Shown here one piece after another: positions 16,565-27,107 of a stretch of DNA of 56,341 nucleotides. Where the stretch lies: positions 1 through 56,341 of the forward strand of contig SCUS01000194.1 of the NCBI GenBank assembly GCA_004297725.1, written 5' to 3'. Source of the DNA: Myxococcaceae bacterium (GTDB lineage Bacteria; Myxococcota_A; Polyangia; Polyangiales; Ga0077539). Below the pieces are notes generated by a model. It saw only the letters and a list, made by a program, of their open reading frames with translations, did no database searches and had not been told where the DNA came from. The position numbers and the translations under genes are program-made. The first letter of the stretch is position 1. Each line of letters opens with the position of its first letter.

Positions 16565-16722
16565 GAGGCGAAGGTCTCAGGCGCACCCCTTTCAAGGTCC
16601 CATGGGACACCTTTGGGCCACTCATGCCTGGGGTCAGGCGCTGCACGACGATGCAGAAGCCGCACGCCGTACCCCAGGCATGAGTGTCCCATGAAACCTT
16701 GAGAGGCGAAGGTCTCAGGCGC
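16565..16722. repeat. Palindromic insertion flanked by 20-bp direct repeats
   Basis: GAGGCGAAGGTCTCAGGCGC occurs exactly at 16565-16584 and 16703-16722. Between them 118 bases form an imperfect palindrome. TCAAGG, CATGGGACA and CTCATGCCTGGGG on the left are complemented by CCCCAGGCATGAG, TGTCCCATG and CCTTGA on the right, with an extra ten bases (CTTTGGGCCA) in the left arm. The right direct repeat covers the stop codon of the gene ending at 16715. It resembles a non-autonomous mobile or folding element. Confidence 0.75.
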
Positions 16723-17385
16723 CCGGCGCCGCTCGCACGCCCGCGTCGCGCACGGCGTTGCGGCAGCGTATCTCCAGCACCGGAACCCCCGCGTCGTCGG
16801 GGATCGGCCACGCCGTCACCGCGGGCTCGCAGCTGGGCGCGCCCTCGAGCTGCGGCTGGTCGAGACGGAAGCGGTACCGCGCCGCCGTGGGGGCGAGCTC
16901 CCTCGCGCACACGCCCCGCTGCGGGTCGAGCACCTCCTCTCGCAGGATGCCGTCCCAGCGCGCCGCCTCGAAGCTCTCCCCGGGCGCCAGCGTGATCGAG
17001 CCCGGCTGGCCGAGGCCGCCGTAGCCCGCGCCCGCGTCCGCGGTGCAGAGCGCCATCTGACCGATGGGGAAGGCCTTCACCCGGTCGACCCGGTCGCCGC
17101 CCGCGTACATCGCCGCCCGGTCGGAGCTCGCCCTCACCCGGTGCGTGTGGATCAGCTCGTTGGAGTCGGGGTTGGTGAGGATCCGCAGCGGAATGCGGTC
17201 GACGTTCTTCACCCTCAGCCGCAGCACCACCCGCTCCCTCGGACCGGCGTCCGGTGGGCCCGAGTCCACCCTCACGACGCCCGCGTCGCGCGCCGCCACC
17301 GTCGCCGGAGCGGGGCGGTGGGGGTCGCTCTTCTCGCAGCCAAGGCCCAGCGCCGCCAGGGCGCCCGTCATCACCGCGCGTCGCA

Positions 17386-17386
<1 letters not shown>
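16715..17386 (-). CDS. Small lipoprotein, unknown function
   Basis: The 223-residue protein has a signal peptide and lipobox (ALAALGLGC, Cys17), a short Asp/Ala/Gly linker, then a domain that may be beta-rich (VVLRLRVKNVDRIPLRILTN; SITLAPGESFEAARW). It has three further cysteines (CTADAG, CARELA, CRNAV near the end). I do not recognise the fold. ATG17386 overlaps the stop of the sigma54 activator gene (TGATG), so the two are coupled. The last codons lie within the right direct repeat of the 16565-16722 element, so the end may have been altered by that insertion. Confidence 0.75.
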
Positions 17387-18801
<1,415 letters not shown>

Positions 18802-18873
18802 ATGCCGCGAACTCTACTCCAACTCCGTGGAGCCCAACCAACGCGTTGGTCCCATCCGTGCTCTCTTCGCCGC

Positions 18874-20481
18874 ATGGCCTCTCCTCGCCGCCGCTCGCTG
18901 CTCCTCGCGCTCACCGCCGTGATCTCCGCCTGCGCCGCGGAGGTGGTCTCCGTCCCCGGGGACTCCTCCGCCCCGAGGGACGCCGCGGAGGTGGGCCACG
19001 ATGTGCCGCAGGACGCGGGCGTCGACGTCCCCACTGTCATGGATGTTCCGCTCGACCGCCCCGACGTGGTGGCCGTCGACGTCCCTGCCGACCGGGGCGT
19101 CGACGTGACGCCGGTGGACGTCGCCCCCATCGACGGAGGCAGCTCCCTCGCCTGCCTCACCGGGGGAACACCCCCCTCGCTGACCTGCGCCCGCGCCCTC
19201 TGCGGCAACGGCCGCATCGACTCCTGCCAGCGCTGCATGCCCTGCTTCGGAGGCGGACCGGGCGGAGGTCCTCCGCCCCCGAGGGACGCGGGCGTGTGTT
19301 GCACCGACGAGCCCGAGCCGTGCGACGGCGACGCGCTCGGCGGCGCCACCTGCGAGTCCCTGGGCTACGCGGGGGGGACGCTCCGCTGCGGCGACTGGTG
19401 CGGCCGCGACACCCGCGGCTGCAACGCCTGCGCGATCAGCGCGCATACCCGGCAGTGTATTCGCGCGGAGCTCGCGGGCGTGGCCCCCGGCGCCCTCGCC
19501 CTCGCCTCCAACGGCGCGGAGATCGGCGTGGCGTGGGTGAGCGACGACGGCCACGCGGTGCACTTCGCCCGCTACTCCCCCGCGCTGGTGAAGCTCTCCG
19601 AGCGCAACTGCCTCGGCGTCGGCGACGCGCGCGGCGTGGCGCTCGCCGCGGTCGACGGGGGATGGCTCCTCGCGGTGGGCTCCGAGCTCGGCACGCGCAC
19701 CGTCCCGCTCGGCCCCGACGGCAGCAACCGGGGCGCCGGGGCGCTCCTGCCGCTGGGGGCGATGCCCATGCTGGCCGAGCGTCCCTCGGGCGGCCCGCTG
19801 CTGGTGGCCACGCGCTACGAGGACAGCCGAGGGGGCGTGGTGCTCGCGGCGGTGCTCCGCGCCGACGGGACGCAGGCCAGCGCGGAGCAGGAGCTCATCA
19901 CCGACGAGGTCGAGGCCGGCTACGGCTCCGCGGCGTGGGTGGGCGACGGCTGGCTGGTGGCGTCTCGCGGAGGTCGCGGCGCGGGCGGCGACCTGGGCGT
20001 GCTGGTGGCGCGCGTCGAGCCTGACGGCCGGGCTGGAGCGCCGGTGCAGCCGGTGGGAGCGCAGACCGAGTACCCGCAGCTGGGCCTCGCCGAGGGCGCC
20101 GTGTGGCTCACCTACGCGAGCTTCGGCGTGGCCTCGCCGGGCATCGCCAGGGCGCGCCTCGACACCCGGGGGCGAGCGATGCCGGGGAGCGTCGACCTCG
20201 GGCACATCCCCAGCTACTTCAACCCCTCGCCGGTGGTGGGCGTCGGCACCGACAGCCTGATCCTGCTGGGGACGTACACGGGCAGCACGGGGCACGGGCG
20301 ACGGCTGGAGGTGAGCCGCATCGACGCCGCCGGCCGCACCGTGGTGGACCCCTACGCCATCACCACGGGGCCCGAGTTCGCCCGGGGCTACCGGCTGGTG
20401 CGCCACGGGCGCGACGCGGTCGTCGGCTGGATCGGCAGCGGCTTCCCCGGGCGCGTCGGCCTCGCGGTCGTGAGCCCGTAG
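18874..20481 (+). CDS. Lipoprotein with DVP linker and propeller-like domain
   Basis: The 535-residue protein has a signal peptide with lipobox (LTAVISAC, Cys20) and a DVPxDxPDVVAVDVP linker to about residue 90. A Cys-rich module follows (ARALCGNGRIDSCQRCMPCF; CTDEPEPCDG; CGDWCGRDTRGCNAC). The C-terminal 330 residues have repeating blade-like strands (GVAWVSDDGHAVHFARY; PVVGVGTDSLILLGTY), suggesting a beta-propeller of the kind seen in secreted myxobacterial proteins. I see no catalytic motif. ATG18874 is preferred because it places the signal peptide at the N-terminus. Likely cell-surface. Confidence 0.8.
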   Translation: MASPRRRSLLLALTAVISACAAEVVSVPGDSSAPRDAAEVGHDVPQDAGVDVPTVMDVPLDRPDVVAVDVPADRGVDVTPVDVAPIDGGSSLACLTGGTPPSLTCARALCGNGRIDSCQRCMPCFGGGPGGGPPPPRDAGVCCTDEPEPCDGDALGGATCESLGYAGGTLRCGDWCGRDTRGCNACAISAHTRQCIRAELAGVAPGALALASNGAEIGVAWVSDDGHAVHFARYSPALVKLSERNCLGVGDARGVALAAVDGGWLLAVGSELGTRTVPLGPDGSNRGAGALLPLGAMPMLAERPSGGPLLVATRYEDSRGGVVLAAVLRADGTQASAEQELITDEVEAGYGSAAWVGDGWLVASRGGRGAGGDLGVLVARVEPDGRAGAPVQPVGAQTEYPQLGLAEGAVWLTYASFGVASPGIARARLDTRGRAMPGSVDLGHIPSYFNPSPVVGVGTDSLILLGTYTGSTGHGRRLEVSRIDAAGRTVVDPYAITTGPEFARGYRLVRHGRDAVVGWIGSGFPGRVGLAVVSP

Positions 20482-20539
20482 CGCCGGGGCGCCGCGCGTT
20501 GGCCAAGGGGTGCGCGGCTGGTGTATTCCGCTTGGGGCC

Positions 20540-21712
20540 ATGACCCTGCCTGCGACGCTGGCCGAGACCCTCGATCGCACCCTCGACGCGGAGGCCGCGG
20601 GGCTGCGCGAGCTGGCGTTGAAGATCCACGCGCACCCCGAGCTGCGCTTCGAGGAGCACCGCGCCGCGGGGTGGATCTCCGACCTGCTCGCGCACCGCGG
20701 CCACGAGGTGGAGCGGCCCCTCGGCGGGCTCCCCACGGCGCTGAGGGCGAGGGCGGGTCGCGGCGGGCCGAGGCTGGCGATCCTGGCGGAGTACGACGCG
20801 CTCCCGGAGATCGGCCACGCGTGCGGGCACAACCTCATCGCGGCCGGGGCGGTGGGGGCCTTCCTGGCGCTGGCCCCGCTGGCCGAGGCGAACGGCTTCC
20901 GGGTCGACCTGGTGGGGACGCCCGCGGAGGAGGGCGGCGGCGGCAAGGCGCTGCTGCTCGACGCGGGGGTCTTCGAGGGGGTCGACGCGGCGATGATGTT
21001 CCACCCCTTCGACCGCGACCTGGTGGCGCACGGCACGCTGGCCAACCTCTGGCTGGCGATGACCTTCCACGGCCAGCCCGCGCACGCCGCGGCGGCGCCC
21101 TGGGACGGCAACAGCGCCCTCACGGCGTGCATCCAGACCTTCACCCTGGTCGACTCGCAGCGGGTGCACTTCCGCGACGGGGTGCGGGTGCACGGCTACA
21201 TCACCGACGGCGGCCAGGCCGTGAACATCATCCCCGAGCGCGCGGCGTGCGAGTTCTCCGTGCGGGCGAAGAGCCTCGACGAGCTGGCGAGGGTGAGGGC
21301 CATCGTGGAGCGCTGCGCCATGGCCGGGGCGATGGCCGCGGGCGTCGAGGTGACCATCGCCCCGCGCAAGGGCTACCGAGACCTGGTGACCAACCTCCCG
21401 CTGGCGCGCGCCTTCGCGCAGCACATGGCGGAGATGGGCCGCCCCGCGGCGGAGACCGACGAGCGCGTGGGCATGGGCAGCACCGACATGGGGGACGTCT
21501 CGCACGCGGTGCCGTCGATCCACCCCTGGCTGGCGATCTGCGACGTGGGCGAGACGCTCTGTCACCAGCACGCCTTCGCCAGGGCGGCGTGCGCCGAGCG
21601 GGGCCTGGACACGATGCTCACCGCGGCCAGGGCGATGGCGAAGACGGGCGGGGAGTTCCTGGTGGACGAGGGGCTGCAGCGCGCGGTGAGGGCGGCCTTC
21701 GAGGGGCGGTAG
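20540..21712 (+). CDS. M20-family amidohydrolase/peptidase
   Basis: The 390-residue cytoplasmic enzyme has the M20 two-domain plan. Metal-site motifs include YDALPEIGHACGHN (about 84-97), GTPAEEGGGGK (about 134-144) and MFHPFD. The lid domain has WLAMTFHGQPAHAAAAPWDG, the dimer-lid signature of the amidohydrolase branch (AbgB, carboxypeptidase and hippurate hydrolase relatives). The reaction is probably hydrolysis of an N-acyl or aminoacyl amide with one or two zinc or manganese ions; AbgB-like proteins cleave p-aminobenzoyl-glutamate. Substrate is unknown. ATG20540 fits the family start. It converges with the lysyl oxidase-like gene, three bases between stops. Confidence 0.88.
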   Translation: MTLPATLAETLDRTLDAEAAGLRELALKIHAHPELRFEEHRAAGWISDLLAHRGHEVERPLGGLPTALRARAGRGGPRLAILAEYDALPEIGHACGHNLIAAGAVGAFLALAPLAEANGFRVDLVGTPAEEGGGGKALLLDAGVFEGVDAAMMFHPFDRDLVAHGTLANLWLAMTFHGQPAHAAAAPWDGNSALTACIQTFTLVDSQRVHFRDGVRVHGYITDGGQAVNIIPERAACEFSVRAKSLDELARVRAIVERCAMAGAMAAGVEVTIAPRKGYRDLVTNLPLARAFAQHMAEMGRPAAETDERVGMGSTDMGDVSHAVPSIHPWLAICDVGETLCHQHAFARAACAERGLDTMLTAARAMAKTGGEFLVDEGLQRAVRAAFEGR

Positions 21713-21715
21713 TCG

Positions 21716-23170
21716 TTACGGGCAGGCGCCCTCGCACGAGCGCCTCGCGCCGCCCGGGCAGGCGTCTCCGGCGTTGTCCGCGCAGCGCCGCGCGGTGAGC
21801 CCCCGAAGCTCGATGCGGATCGAGGCCGAGTTGTTGGCGTAGTTCGACTCCCGGTACAGCGGCGCCGGGGTGAGGTCGCCGACGTTGACCGCCACCGCGA
21901 GGGTGTAGATCCCATCGGACACGTAGTCGGCGCCGGCGCTCGCGGTCTCGGGGCCGATGTCGAGCCACTGGCAGGGGACGTCGCTCGGGTACTCGTCGCC
22001 CCAGAGGGGGCTCAGCCCGAACTCCGCCCGCTCCTCGTAGGGCTGCTCCGCGCTGAAGAGCTCGCAGAGCGGCGGGGCGTAGCGGCGCAGCGAGGGGTCG
22101 CCGCCCTCCTCGCGGATGTTGTCCTCCAGACAGAACGACTGCTTGCGCCCCCGCACCGCCTCGGCGCCCGCGAGGGTGCGCAGCGCGTAGTCGCCCCAGC
22201 CCCGCACGTGGAAGTGCCCGTGCGCGGTGAAGTACTGCCAGTGGATGCGGTCGTTCTCGTCGGGGCGGCCGACGTGGAAGGCGCCGGTGCCGATGTTGAT
22301 CGCCGCGAAGTTGAAGCGCAGCAGCCGCCTCCAGCCGATGCTCCTCACGCAGCCTTCGGTCACCTCCGGGTCGGTCGGGGCGAAGCGGTTGAGGGTCACC
22401 CGCATCACGTTGGCAATGGGCTCGTCGGTGTCGTCGGCGATCCACTCGCGGCGGATGACGATGTCGGGCGCAGGGCACGCCCCGGCGATCAACGCGGTGC
22501 AGCGGTGCCACGCGGCGGGCTCGTCGCGGAAGGCCGTGACGGGGCAGCGAGCCTGACCCGCCGGGCACGCGCGGCCCGCGTAGGGGTCGGGCCCGGCGTC
22601 GAAGCGCCGGGTGTCCACGGAGCCCGCATCGGGGACCGCGACCGTGTCGAGCGCAGCGCCCGCATCGCGGACCGTACCCACATCGCGGACCGTACCCACA
22701 TCGCGGATGACGCCCGCGTCGAGGATGACGCCCACATCGCGAACCGTACCCGCATCGCGGACCGTACCCGCATCGAGGATGACGCCCACGTCGGAGACCA
22801 CGACCGCGTCCGTGCCGGGGCTGACGTCTGCGCTGGAGGGCACGTCGGGCGGCGGGACGGTCGCCGCGTCGAGGCAGCCGACGCCGATGGGGCAGCGCTC
22901 GCATCGCCCGAGGGCGGTGTTGCAGAAGAGCCCGCCTGGGTCTTTTGCGCAGTCGTCGTCGATGCGGCAGCCCGTGGCGAGCTCGGGGAGCTCGGAGGGC
23001 GAGCCCAGGTCGGCGGGCTCGGAGGCGTCCGTGTCGACGGTGCGGTCGAGCGGGACGTCGCGGTCGTCGAGGACCTCGTCAGCGACCGCGGGCGCTCCCG
23101 CGACGCAGGCCGTGAAGGGGAGCGCGAGCAGGACCGCGCACCATCGATGGCACCGACGTACAGACTCCAT
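21716..23170 (-). CDS. Lysyl oxidase-like copper lipoprotein
   Basis: The 484-residue protein starts at ATG23170 with GGGAGG upstream. Lipobox LPFTAC (Cys22); a short Cys module (about 68-100); a repetitive linker DAGTVRDVG (about 119-185); then a domain matching bacterial lysyl oxidase-like proteins (about 200-470). Matching features are HWQYFTAHGHFHV with an HxHxH set (H317, H319, H321), KQSFCLED at 343-350, LSPLWGDEYPSDVPCQWLDI, and the ending YRESNYANNS. In animal lysyl oxidases the HxHxH histidines bind copper. The quinone-forming Lys/Tyr cannot be confirmed by eye, so amine oxidase activity is inferred. Lipid anchoring suggests action on extracellular protein or matrix. Confidence 0.8.
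   Translation of the reverse strand: MESVRRCHRWCAVLLALPFTACVAGAPAVADEVLDDRDVPLDRTVDTDASEPADLGSPSELPELATGCRIDDDCAKDPGGLFCNTALGRCERCPIGVGCLDAATVPPPDVPSSADVSPGTDAVVVSDVGVILDAGTVRDAGTVRDVGVILDAGVIRDVGTVRDVGTVRDAGAALDTVAVPDAGSVDTRRFDAGPDPYAGRACPAGQARCPVTAFRDEPAAWHRCTALIAGACPAPDIVIRREWIADDTDEPIANVMRVTLNRFAPTDPEVTEGCVRSIGWRRLLRFNFAAINIGTGAFHVGRPDENDRIHWQYFTAHGHFHVRGWGDYALRTLAGAEAVRGRKQSFCLEDNIREEGGDPSLRRYAPPLCELFSAEQPYEERAEFGLSPLWGDEYPSDVPCQWLDIGPETASAGADYVSDGIYTLAVAVNVGDLTPAPLYRESNYANNSASIRIELRGLTARRCADNAGDACPGGARRSCEGACP
22659..22798. repeat. 18-bp tandem repeats (linker coding)
   Basis: About seven to eight degenerate 18-base units built from CGCATCGCGGACCGTACC and CGCGTCGAGGATGACGCC encode the DVGTVRDAG/DVGVILDAG linker of the lysyl oxidase-like lipoprotein. 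Confidence 0.8.
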
Positions 23171-23358
23171 GGCGATAGCCTCCCCCCGAGGACTCGGATG
23201 AGCTTCGACCCATACTCAGTCCATGCCACGCCGGAATCGTGGGGATGCGCGAGAGATCGGTGGGAGGAGTCGGTAGGGCAGCGCGCCACACCGTCGCGGG
23301 TCGGCGCGCCCACTGTGTCAGCGGCGCGCAGCGGGCGCCGAGCCACACGCGAGGAGGA

Positions 23359-24807
23359 TCAGGGGATGCCGGAGGGCTGTAGCGCGCTGGGGTAGGCGCA
23401 GCGCGAGGCCACGTCGGTGCGGATCATCCCGCCCGACTCGGGGTACACGCACAGCGTCGGGGAGGCGCACTCGTTGTTGTGCGCGCAGTTCTTGAACACG
23501 CAGATGGCCGCGTTGTCGTTGCTCGGAGCGACCGGCCGGATGAGCGCGGGGTTGTCGGGGCAGTTGGTGCTGACGCCGAGGTTGAGGTAGCTGCCGCAGA
23601 GGCCGTGCGTGGGGGTGCTGTCGATGCGGAAGCACACGCCGCGGCAGGCCGGGCGACCGGTGGCCATGACCACCGAGGGGTCGCACGGGTCGCCGTCGAA
23701 GCGCAGCGAGAGGTCCACCGGGGTGGGAGAGCAGCGGCCCGTGCGGATGTTGCAGCGCATCAGGCCCGCGTCGCCGCCGACCACTCCGACGCAGTTCGCG
23801 TCGGTCTCGCAGTGAGGGAAGCACCCGGGGGTGTCCTGCCCGCTGGTCGCCGGGGTGTAGGCCCAGAAGCCCGTGCACACCTGCCCCGAGCGGCAGCCGC
23901 CGGTGGCCTCGCTGGTCGCCGCGGGGTTGCAGGCGCGGAGGCACAGGCCCTGGCCCTCGGGGACGTCCGCGAAGGGCGGGTGCGCCACGCAGGTGCTCCC
24001 CGCGCCGCCGCACTGGCCCTGCTCCGTGGCGGTCTTCCCGGTGGAGCAGAAGCCCGTGCAGAACCCGCCGCTGGTGTACGACCTCGTGCAACTGAGCTCG
24101 CCCGTCGGCCCGCAGGCCTCGCTCTCGCACGGCCCGCTCGCGGCGATGCCCACGGCGATCGACACGCACGAGCCGCTGCTGCAGGTCGTCCCCGAGGCGC
24201 AGGCGCGCCCGCAGGCGCCGCAGTTGGCCGGGTCGCTGCTGACGTTGATGCAGCGCGCCCCGCAGAGCATCGTCGGCGCCGGGCAGGTCGGGGTGCCGCC
24301 CACGCAGCGGCTGCCCACGCAGGTCTGGCCGTCGCCGCAGCGGCGGCTGCACGCGCCGCAGTTGAAGACGTCGGTGGTGATGTCGATGCAGCTGCTCCCG
24401 CAGGTCATGCGAGGCGCCGTGCACTCCGAGGTCGAGCGGCACGCGCCCGCCGAGCAGAACTGCCCCGTGGCGCAGGCGCGAGAGCACGCGCCGCAGTGGG
24501 CGATGTCGGTGCGGACGTCGACGCAGACGCCGTCACAGACCATCCGAGGCGAGGCGCAGACCGGGGGGGAGCCCACGTCCACCGGGGGAGAGCCCACGTC
24601 GACCGGGGGAGAGCCCGAGTCCACCCGGGGAGAGCCGGTGTCGATCGGGGGAGAGCCCGTGTCGACCGGGGGAGAGCCGGTGTCGACCGGGGGGGAGCCG
24701 CTGTCCGCCTCGGTGGTGGTCGTGGTGTTGCCGCGCGCTCCGCAGGCGGGGATGCACAGGAGGGCGAGCGTGGCGCCCGCAAGGAAGGTCATTCCGCGTA
24801 AGCTCAT
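23359..24807 (-). CDS. Cys-rich lipoprotein with GSPPVDT repeat linker
   Basis: The 482-residue protein starts at ATG24807 with CCGGAGG upstream. Lipobox LLCIPAC (Cys22), then about seven GSPPVDT/V heptads (about 36-85). Three Cys modules of the form CxxxMxC...C..CVDVRTDIAHCGAC follow (about 86-215). The C-terminal 260 residues are also Cys-rich (CTGFCSTGK; CLRACNPA; CFPHCETDANC; CVFKNCAHNNECASPTLC). The 'HCGAC' modules are shared with the proteins at 28872, 51326 and 53889. They are probably disulfide-bonded extracellular repeats. No enzyme motif is visible. Confidence 0.8.
   Translation of the reverse strand: MSLRGMTFLAGATLALLCIPACGARGNTTTTTEADSGSPPVDTGSPPVDTGSPPIDTGSPRVDSGSPPVDVGSPPVDVGSPPVCASPRMVCDGVCVDVRTDIAHCGACSRACATGQFCSAGACRSTSECTAPRMTCGSSCIDITTDVFNCGACSRRCGDGQTCVGSRCVGGTPTCPAPTMLCGARCINVSSDPANCGACGRACASGTTCSSGSCVSIAVGIAASGPCESEACGPTGELSCTRSYTSGGFCTGFCSTGKTATEQGQCGGAGSTCVAHPPFADVPEGQGLCLRACNPAATSEATGGCRSGQVCTGFWAYTPATSGQDTPGCFPHCETDANCVGVVGGDAGLMRCNIRTGRCSPTPVDLSLRFDGDPCDPSVVMATGRPACRGVCFRIDSTPTHGLCGSYLNLGVSTNCPDNPALIRPVAPSNDNAAICVFKNCAHNNECASPTLCVYPESGGMIRTDVASRCAYPSALQPSGIP
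24561..24710. repeat. 21-bp tandem repeats (linker coding)
   Basis: Seven 21-base units of the type GACCGGGGGAGAGCCCGTGTC encode GSPPVDT-type heptads in the Cys-rich lipoprotein. Variation is mostly conservative, swapping Thr, Val and Ser after Asp. Confidence 0.85.
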
Positions 24808-24886
24808 CAGAGGGGTCCTCCGGTCCGTTCAGGGGCGCTTTGGTAACAGACCGCCACTGGAAGGGCCAATGCGCCGCCCCGCGGCG

Positions 24887-26134
24887 TCAGCGCTCCTGCA
24901 GGGCCACGGCGAGCGCGCGCACCACGTCGTCGAGCAGGAAGGGCTTGCGCACCACGATGCCCCGCGCCGCGCTCGGCACGTGGTCCACCGACGGCGCGCC
25001 GGTCATGAGCACCCGCCCCACCCTCGGCGCGATCAGCGCCATCTCCATCAGGAACGCCGCCCCCGACGAGTTCTCCCCGAGGGTCTCGTCGACCAGCGCC
25101 ACGTCGACCTCGCCCCTGGCCAGCAGCCTCCGCGCGTCCTCGACCTCGGTGGTCACCATCACCCTCGCGCCGCGCAGCGAGAGCGCCACCTCCAGCAGCT
25201 CCCGGATGGCGGGGTCGTCGTCGATCACCAGCACCCGGGCGCCCGGCCGCAGCCTCGCCTCGGTGCCCTGCACCGAGAGCGGCAGCGCCATCTCGCTGTC
25301 GGTGCGCGGGCGGCGCAGCGCCAGCACCATCGCCGCCCCTCGGCCGGGCGCGGAGTCCACGTCGAGCTGCGCGCCCATCGCCTCGCTGAGCGCGCGCGAC
25401 ACCGCCAGCCCGAGGCCCCGCACCGCGGCCGTGAGCGGCGTCTCGGTGGGGCGCGTGGAGAAGAAGGGATCGAAGATGCGGGCGCGCGTCGAGGGGTCGA
25501 TGCCCACGCCGTCGTCGCGCACCACCACCGCGACGCGCCCTCCCATCGGCTGCACCGACAGCTCGATGGTGCCGGCCTCGGCGCCCCGCTGCCGCGCCGA
25601 CTGGATGGCGTTGGCCGCGTTGAGCACCAGGTTGGTGAGCACCTGCTCGACGCGCTCGGGGTCGCCCTGCGCCTCGACGGGCTCCGGGGGGAGCGTCGCG
25701 CGCAGGGTCACGTGCGCGGCGGCGCAGCGGGCGTCGAGGAGGTCGCGCACCGTGGCCACCACGGCGCCGACGTCGAAGCGCTCGTCGCGCACCCCGAAGG
25801 AGGCCACCGGGTCGATGAGCGAGGCCACCAGCGCCCCGGCGCGGGACACGCCGCGGTGGACGATGGGCAGCGCCCGGTCGAGCACCGCCGGGTCGCGGTT
25901 GGCCTGCGCCAGCTCGACCCAGCCGAGCACGCTGGTGAGCACGTTCTGGATCTCGTGCACCGCCGCGCCGATGGCCACGCGGTCGCCGGAGAGGAGGTTG
26001 CTCACGGCGGAGTGAGCGGCGCCTCGCGGCAGCGTGGGAGACACCGTCGTGGGACGGGCGTCGAGGGGCGGCAGCACGGTGGGATCGTGTCGGCTCACGG
26101 CGGCATCTTCCGGGAGGGGGGGGCGGACGGTCAA
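24887..26134 (-). CDS. Soluble hybrid histidine kinase with C-terminal receiver
   Basis: The 415-residue protein has no membrane span. HisKA-like dimerisation helix with H60 in AAVHEIQNVLTSVLGW; HATPase_c with N box LTNLVLNAANAI (about 166-177), G1 DDGVGID (207-213) and a G2-like GLGLAVSRAL (240-249); then a receiver with DDD at 306-308, phospho-acceptor D349 (VALVDETL) and K-P in VRKPF. The reversed flow (kinase then receiver) is typical of hybrid kinases that pass phosphate to another protein. No partner is adjacent. The start is TTG26134; GTG26098 is an alternative that removes 12 residues. Confidence 0.88.
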   Translation of the reverse strand: MTVRPPLPEDAAVSRHDPTVLPPLDARPTTVSPTLPRGAAHSAVSNLLSGDRVAIGAAVHEIQNVLTSVLGWVELAQANRDPAVLDRALPIVHRGVSRAGALVASLIDPVASFGVRDERFDVGAVVATVRDLLDARCAAAHVTLRATLPPEPVEAQGDPERVEQVLTNLVLNAANAIQSARQRGAEAGTIELSVQPMGGRVAVVVRDDGVGIDPSTRARIFDPFFSTRPTETPLTAAVRGLGLAVSRALSEAMGAQLDVDSAPGRGAAMVLALRRPRTDSEMALPLSVQGTEARLRPGARVLVIDDDPAIRELLEVALSLRGARVMVTTEVEDARRLLARGEVDVALVDETLGENSSGAAFLMEMALIAPRVGRVLMTGAPSVDHVPSAARGIVVRKPFLLDDVVRALAVALQER

Positions 26135-26153
26135 AGGCCTTCGAGGGCGCGCG

Positions 26154-27107
26154 TCACGAGCGGCGGAGCCGATGGATCACCCCGGAGATGTCCTCGGGCA
26201 GCGCCGACACCACGCGGGTCATGACGCCGGTGCGGGGGTGCGGGAAATGGATCTCGCTGGCGTGGAGGCAGTGCCGCGCGAGGCCCTGGGCGACGTCCGC
26301 CGGGAGCGCGGGGCCGCGGTAGAGCACGTCGCCTACGAGCGGGTGCCCGATGGCCGCGAGGTGCGCCCGCACCTGGTGGCGGAAGGCCCGGGTGAGCGAC
26401 ACCTCCAGCAGGGTGAACTCGCCGACCTCGCTGGCGACGCGCCACCGCGTGGTGGCCGCGTGGGGCTTCACCGCGGCGCGGATGCGCACGTGCTCGGTGA
26501 CGGCCTCGACGCGCTTGGGGTCCTTGCGGTGAGGGATGAGCGGGAGCTCGACGACGCCTTCGCCCGCGAGCCGTCCCTCGACGAGGGCGAGGTAGCGCTT
26601 CTCCAGCTTCTCCTCCGCGGTGGCCGCGCGCAGCGCCTCGAAGGCCTCCTTGCTGCGCGCCGCCAGCACGAGCCCGCTGGTGTCCGTGTCGAGCCGGTGC
26701 AGCAGCCCGGGCTCGCGCTGGTGGAAGCCCACCCCGGCCATCTCGGGGTAGCGCGCGATGAGGGCGTTGGCGAGCGTGCCGGTCTCGTCGGGGCGCAGCG
26801 GGTGCGTGGGCATCCCCGCGGGCTTCTCGACCACCACCACGTCGGCGTCCTCGTAGCGCACCACCAGGGTCACCTCCGGCGACGCGAGCGGGGGGAAATC
26901 CTGCGGCGGGAGCTCTCCGGTGACCTCCACCACGTTGCCCTCCACCAGGGGCTCTCCCTTGCGCACTCGGTGGCCGTCGACGCGCACCTGCCCCGCCTCG
27001 AGGATGGCTCGCGCCCGGGCGCGGGAGAGCCCCGGGGTGACATCGACGAGGAAGCGATCGAGGCGTTGTCCCGCTTGCGCAGCGGAGACCGTGTGCTGGG
27101 TTGCCAT
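26154..27107 (-). CDS. RluD-type 23S rRNA pseudouridine synthase
   Basis: The 317-residue enzyme starts at ATG27107. An N-terminal S4 RNA-binding domain (about 12-60: GQRLDRFLVDVTPGLSRARA) precedes the synthase domain. Its catalytic motif HRLDTDTSGL has the active Asp at 140; VVVEKPAGMPTHP at about 91-103 and TRAFRHQVRAHLAAIGHPL are the other conserved blocks. RluA/RluC/RluD members isomerise uridines in 23S rRNA, and the S4 domain fits RluC/RluD. Which uridines cannot be told here. It ends 19 bases before the hybrid kinase start on the same strand. Confidence 0.92.
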   Translation of the reverse strand: MATQHTVSAAQAGQRLDRFLVDVTPGLSRARARAILEAGQVRVDGHRVRKGEPLVEGNVVEVTGELPPQDFPPLASPEVTLVVRYEDADVVVVEKPAGMPTHPLRPDETGTLANALIARYPEMAGVGFHQREPGLLHRLDTDTSGLVLAARSKEAFEALRAATAEEKLEKRYLALVEGRLAGEGVVELPLIPHRKDPKRVEAVTEHVRIRAAVKPHAATTRWRVASEVGEFTLLEVSLTRAFRHQVRAHLAAIGHPLVGDVLYRGPALPADVAQGLARHCLHASEIHFPHPRTGVMTRVVSALPEDISGVIHRLRRS

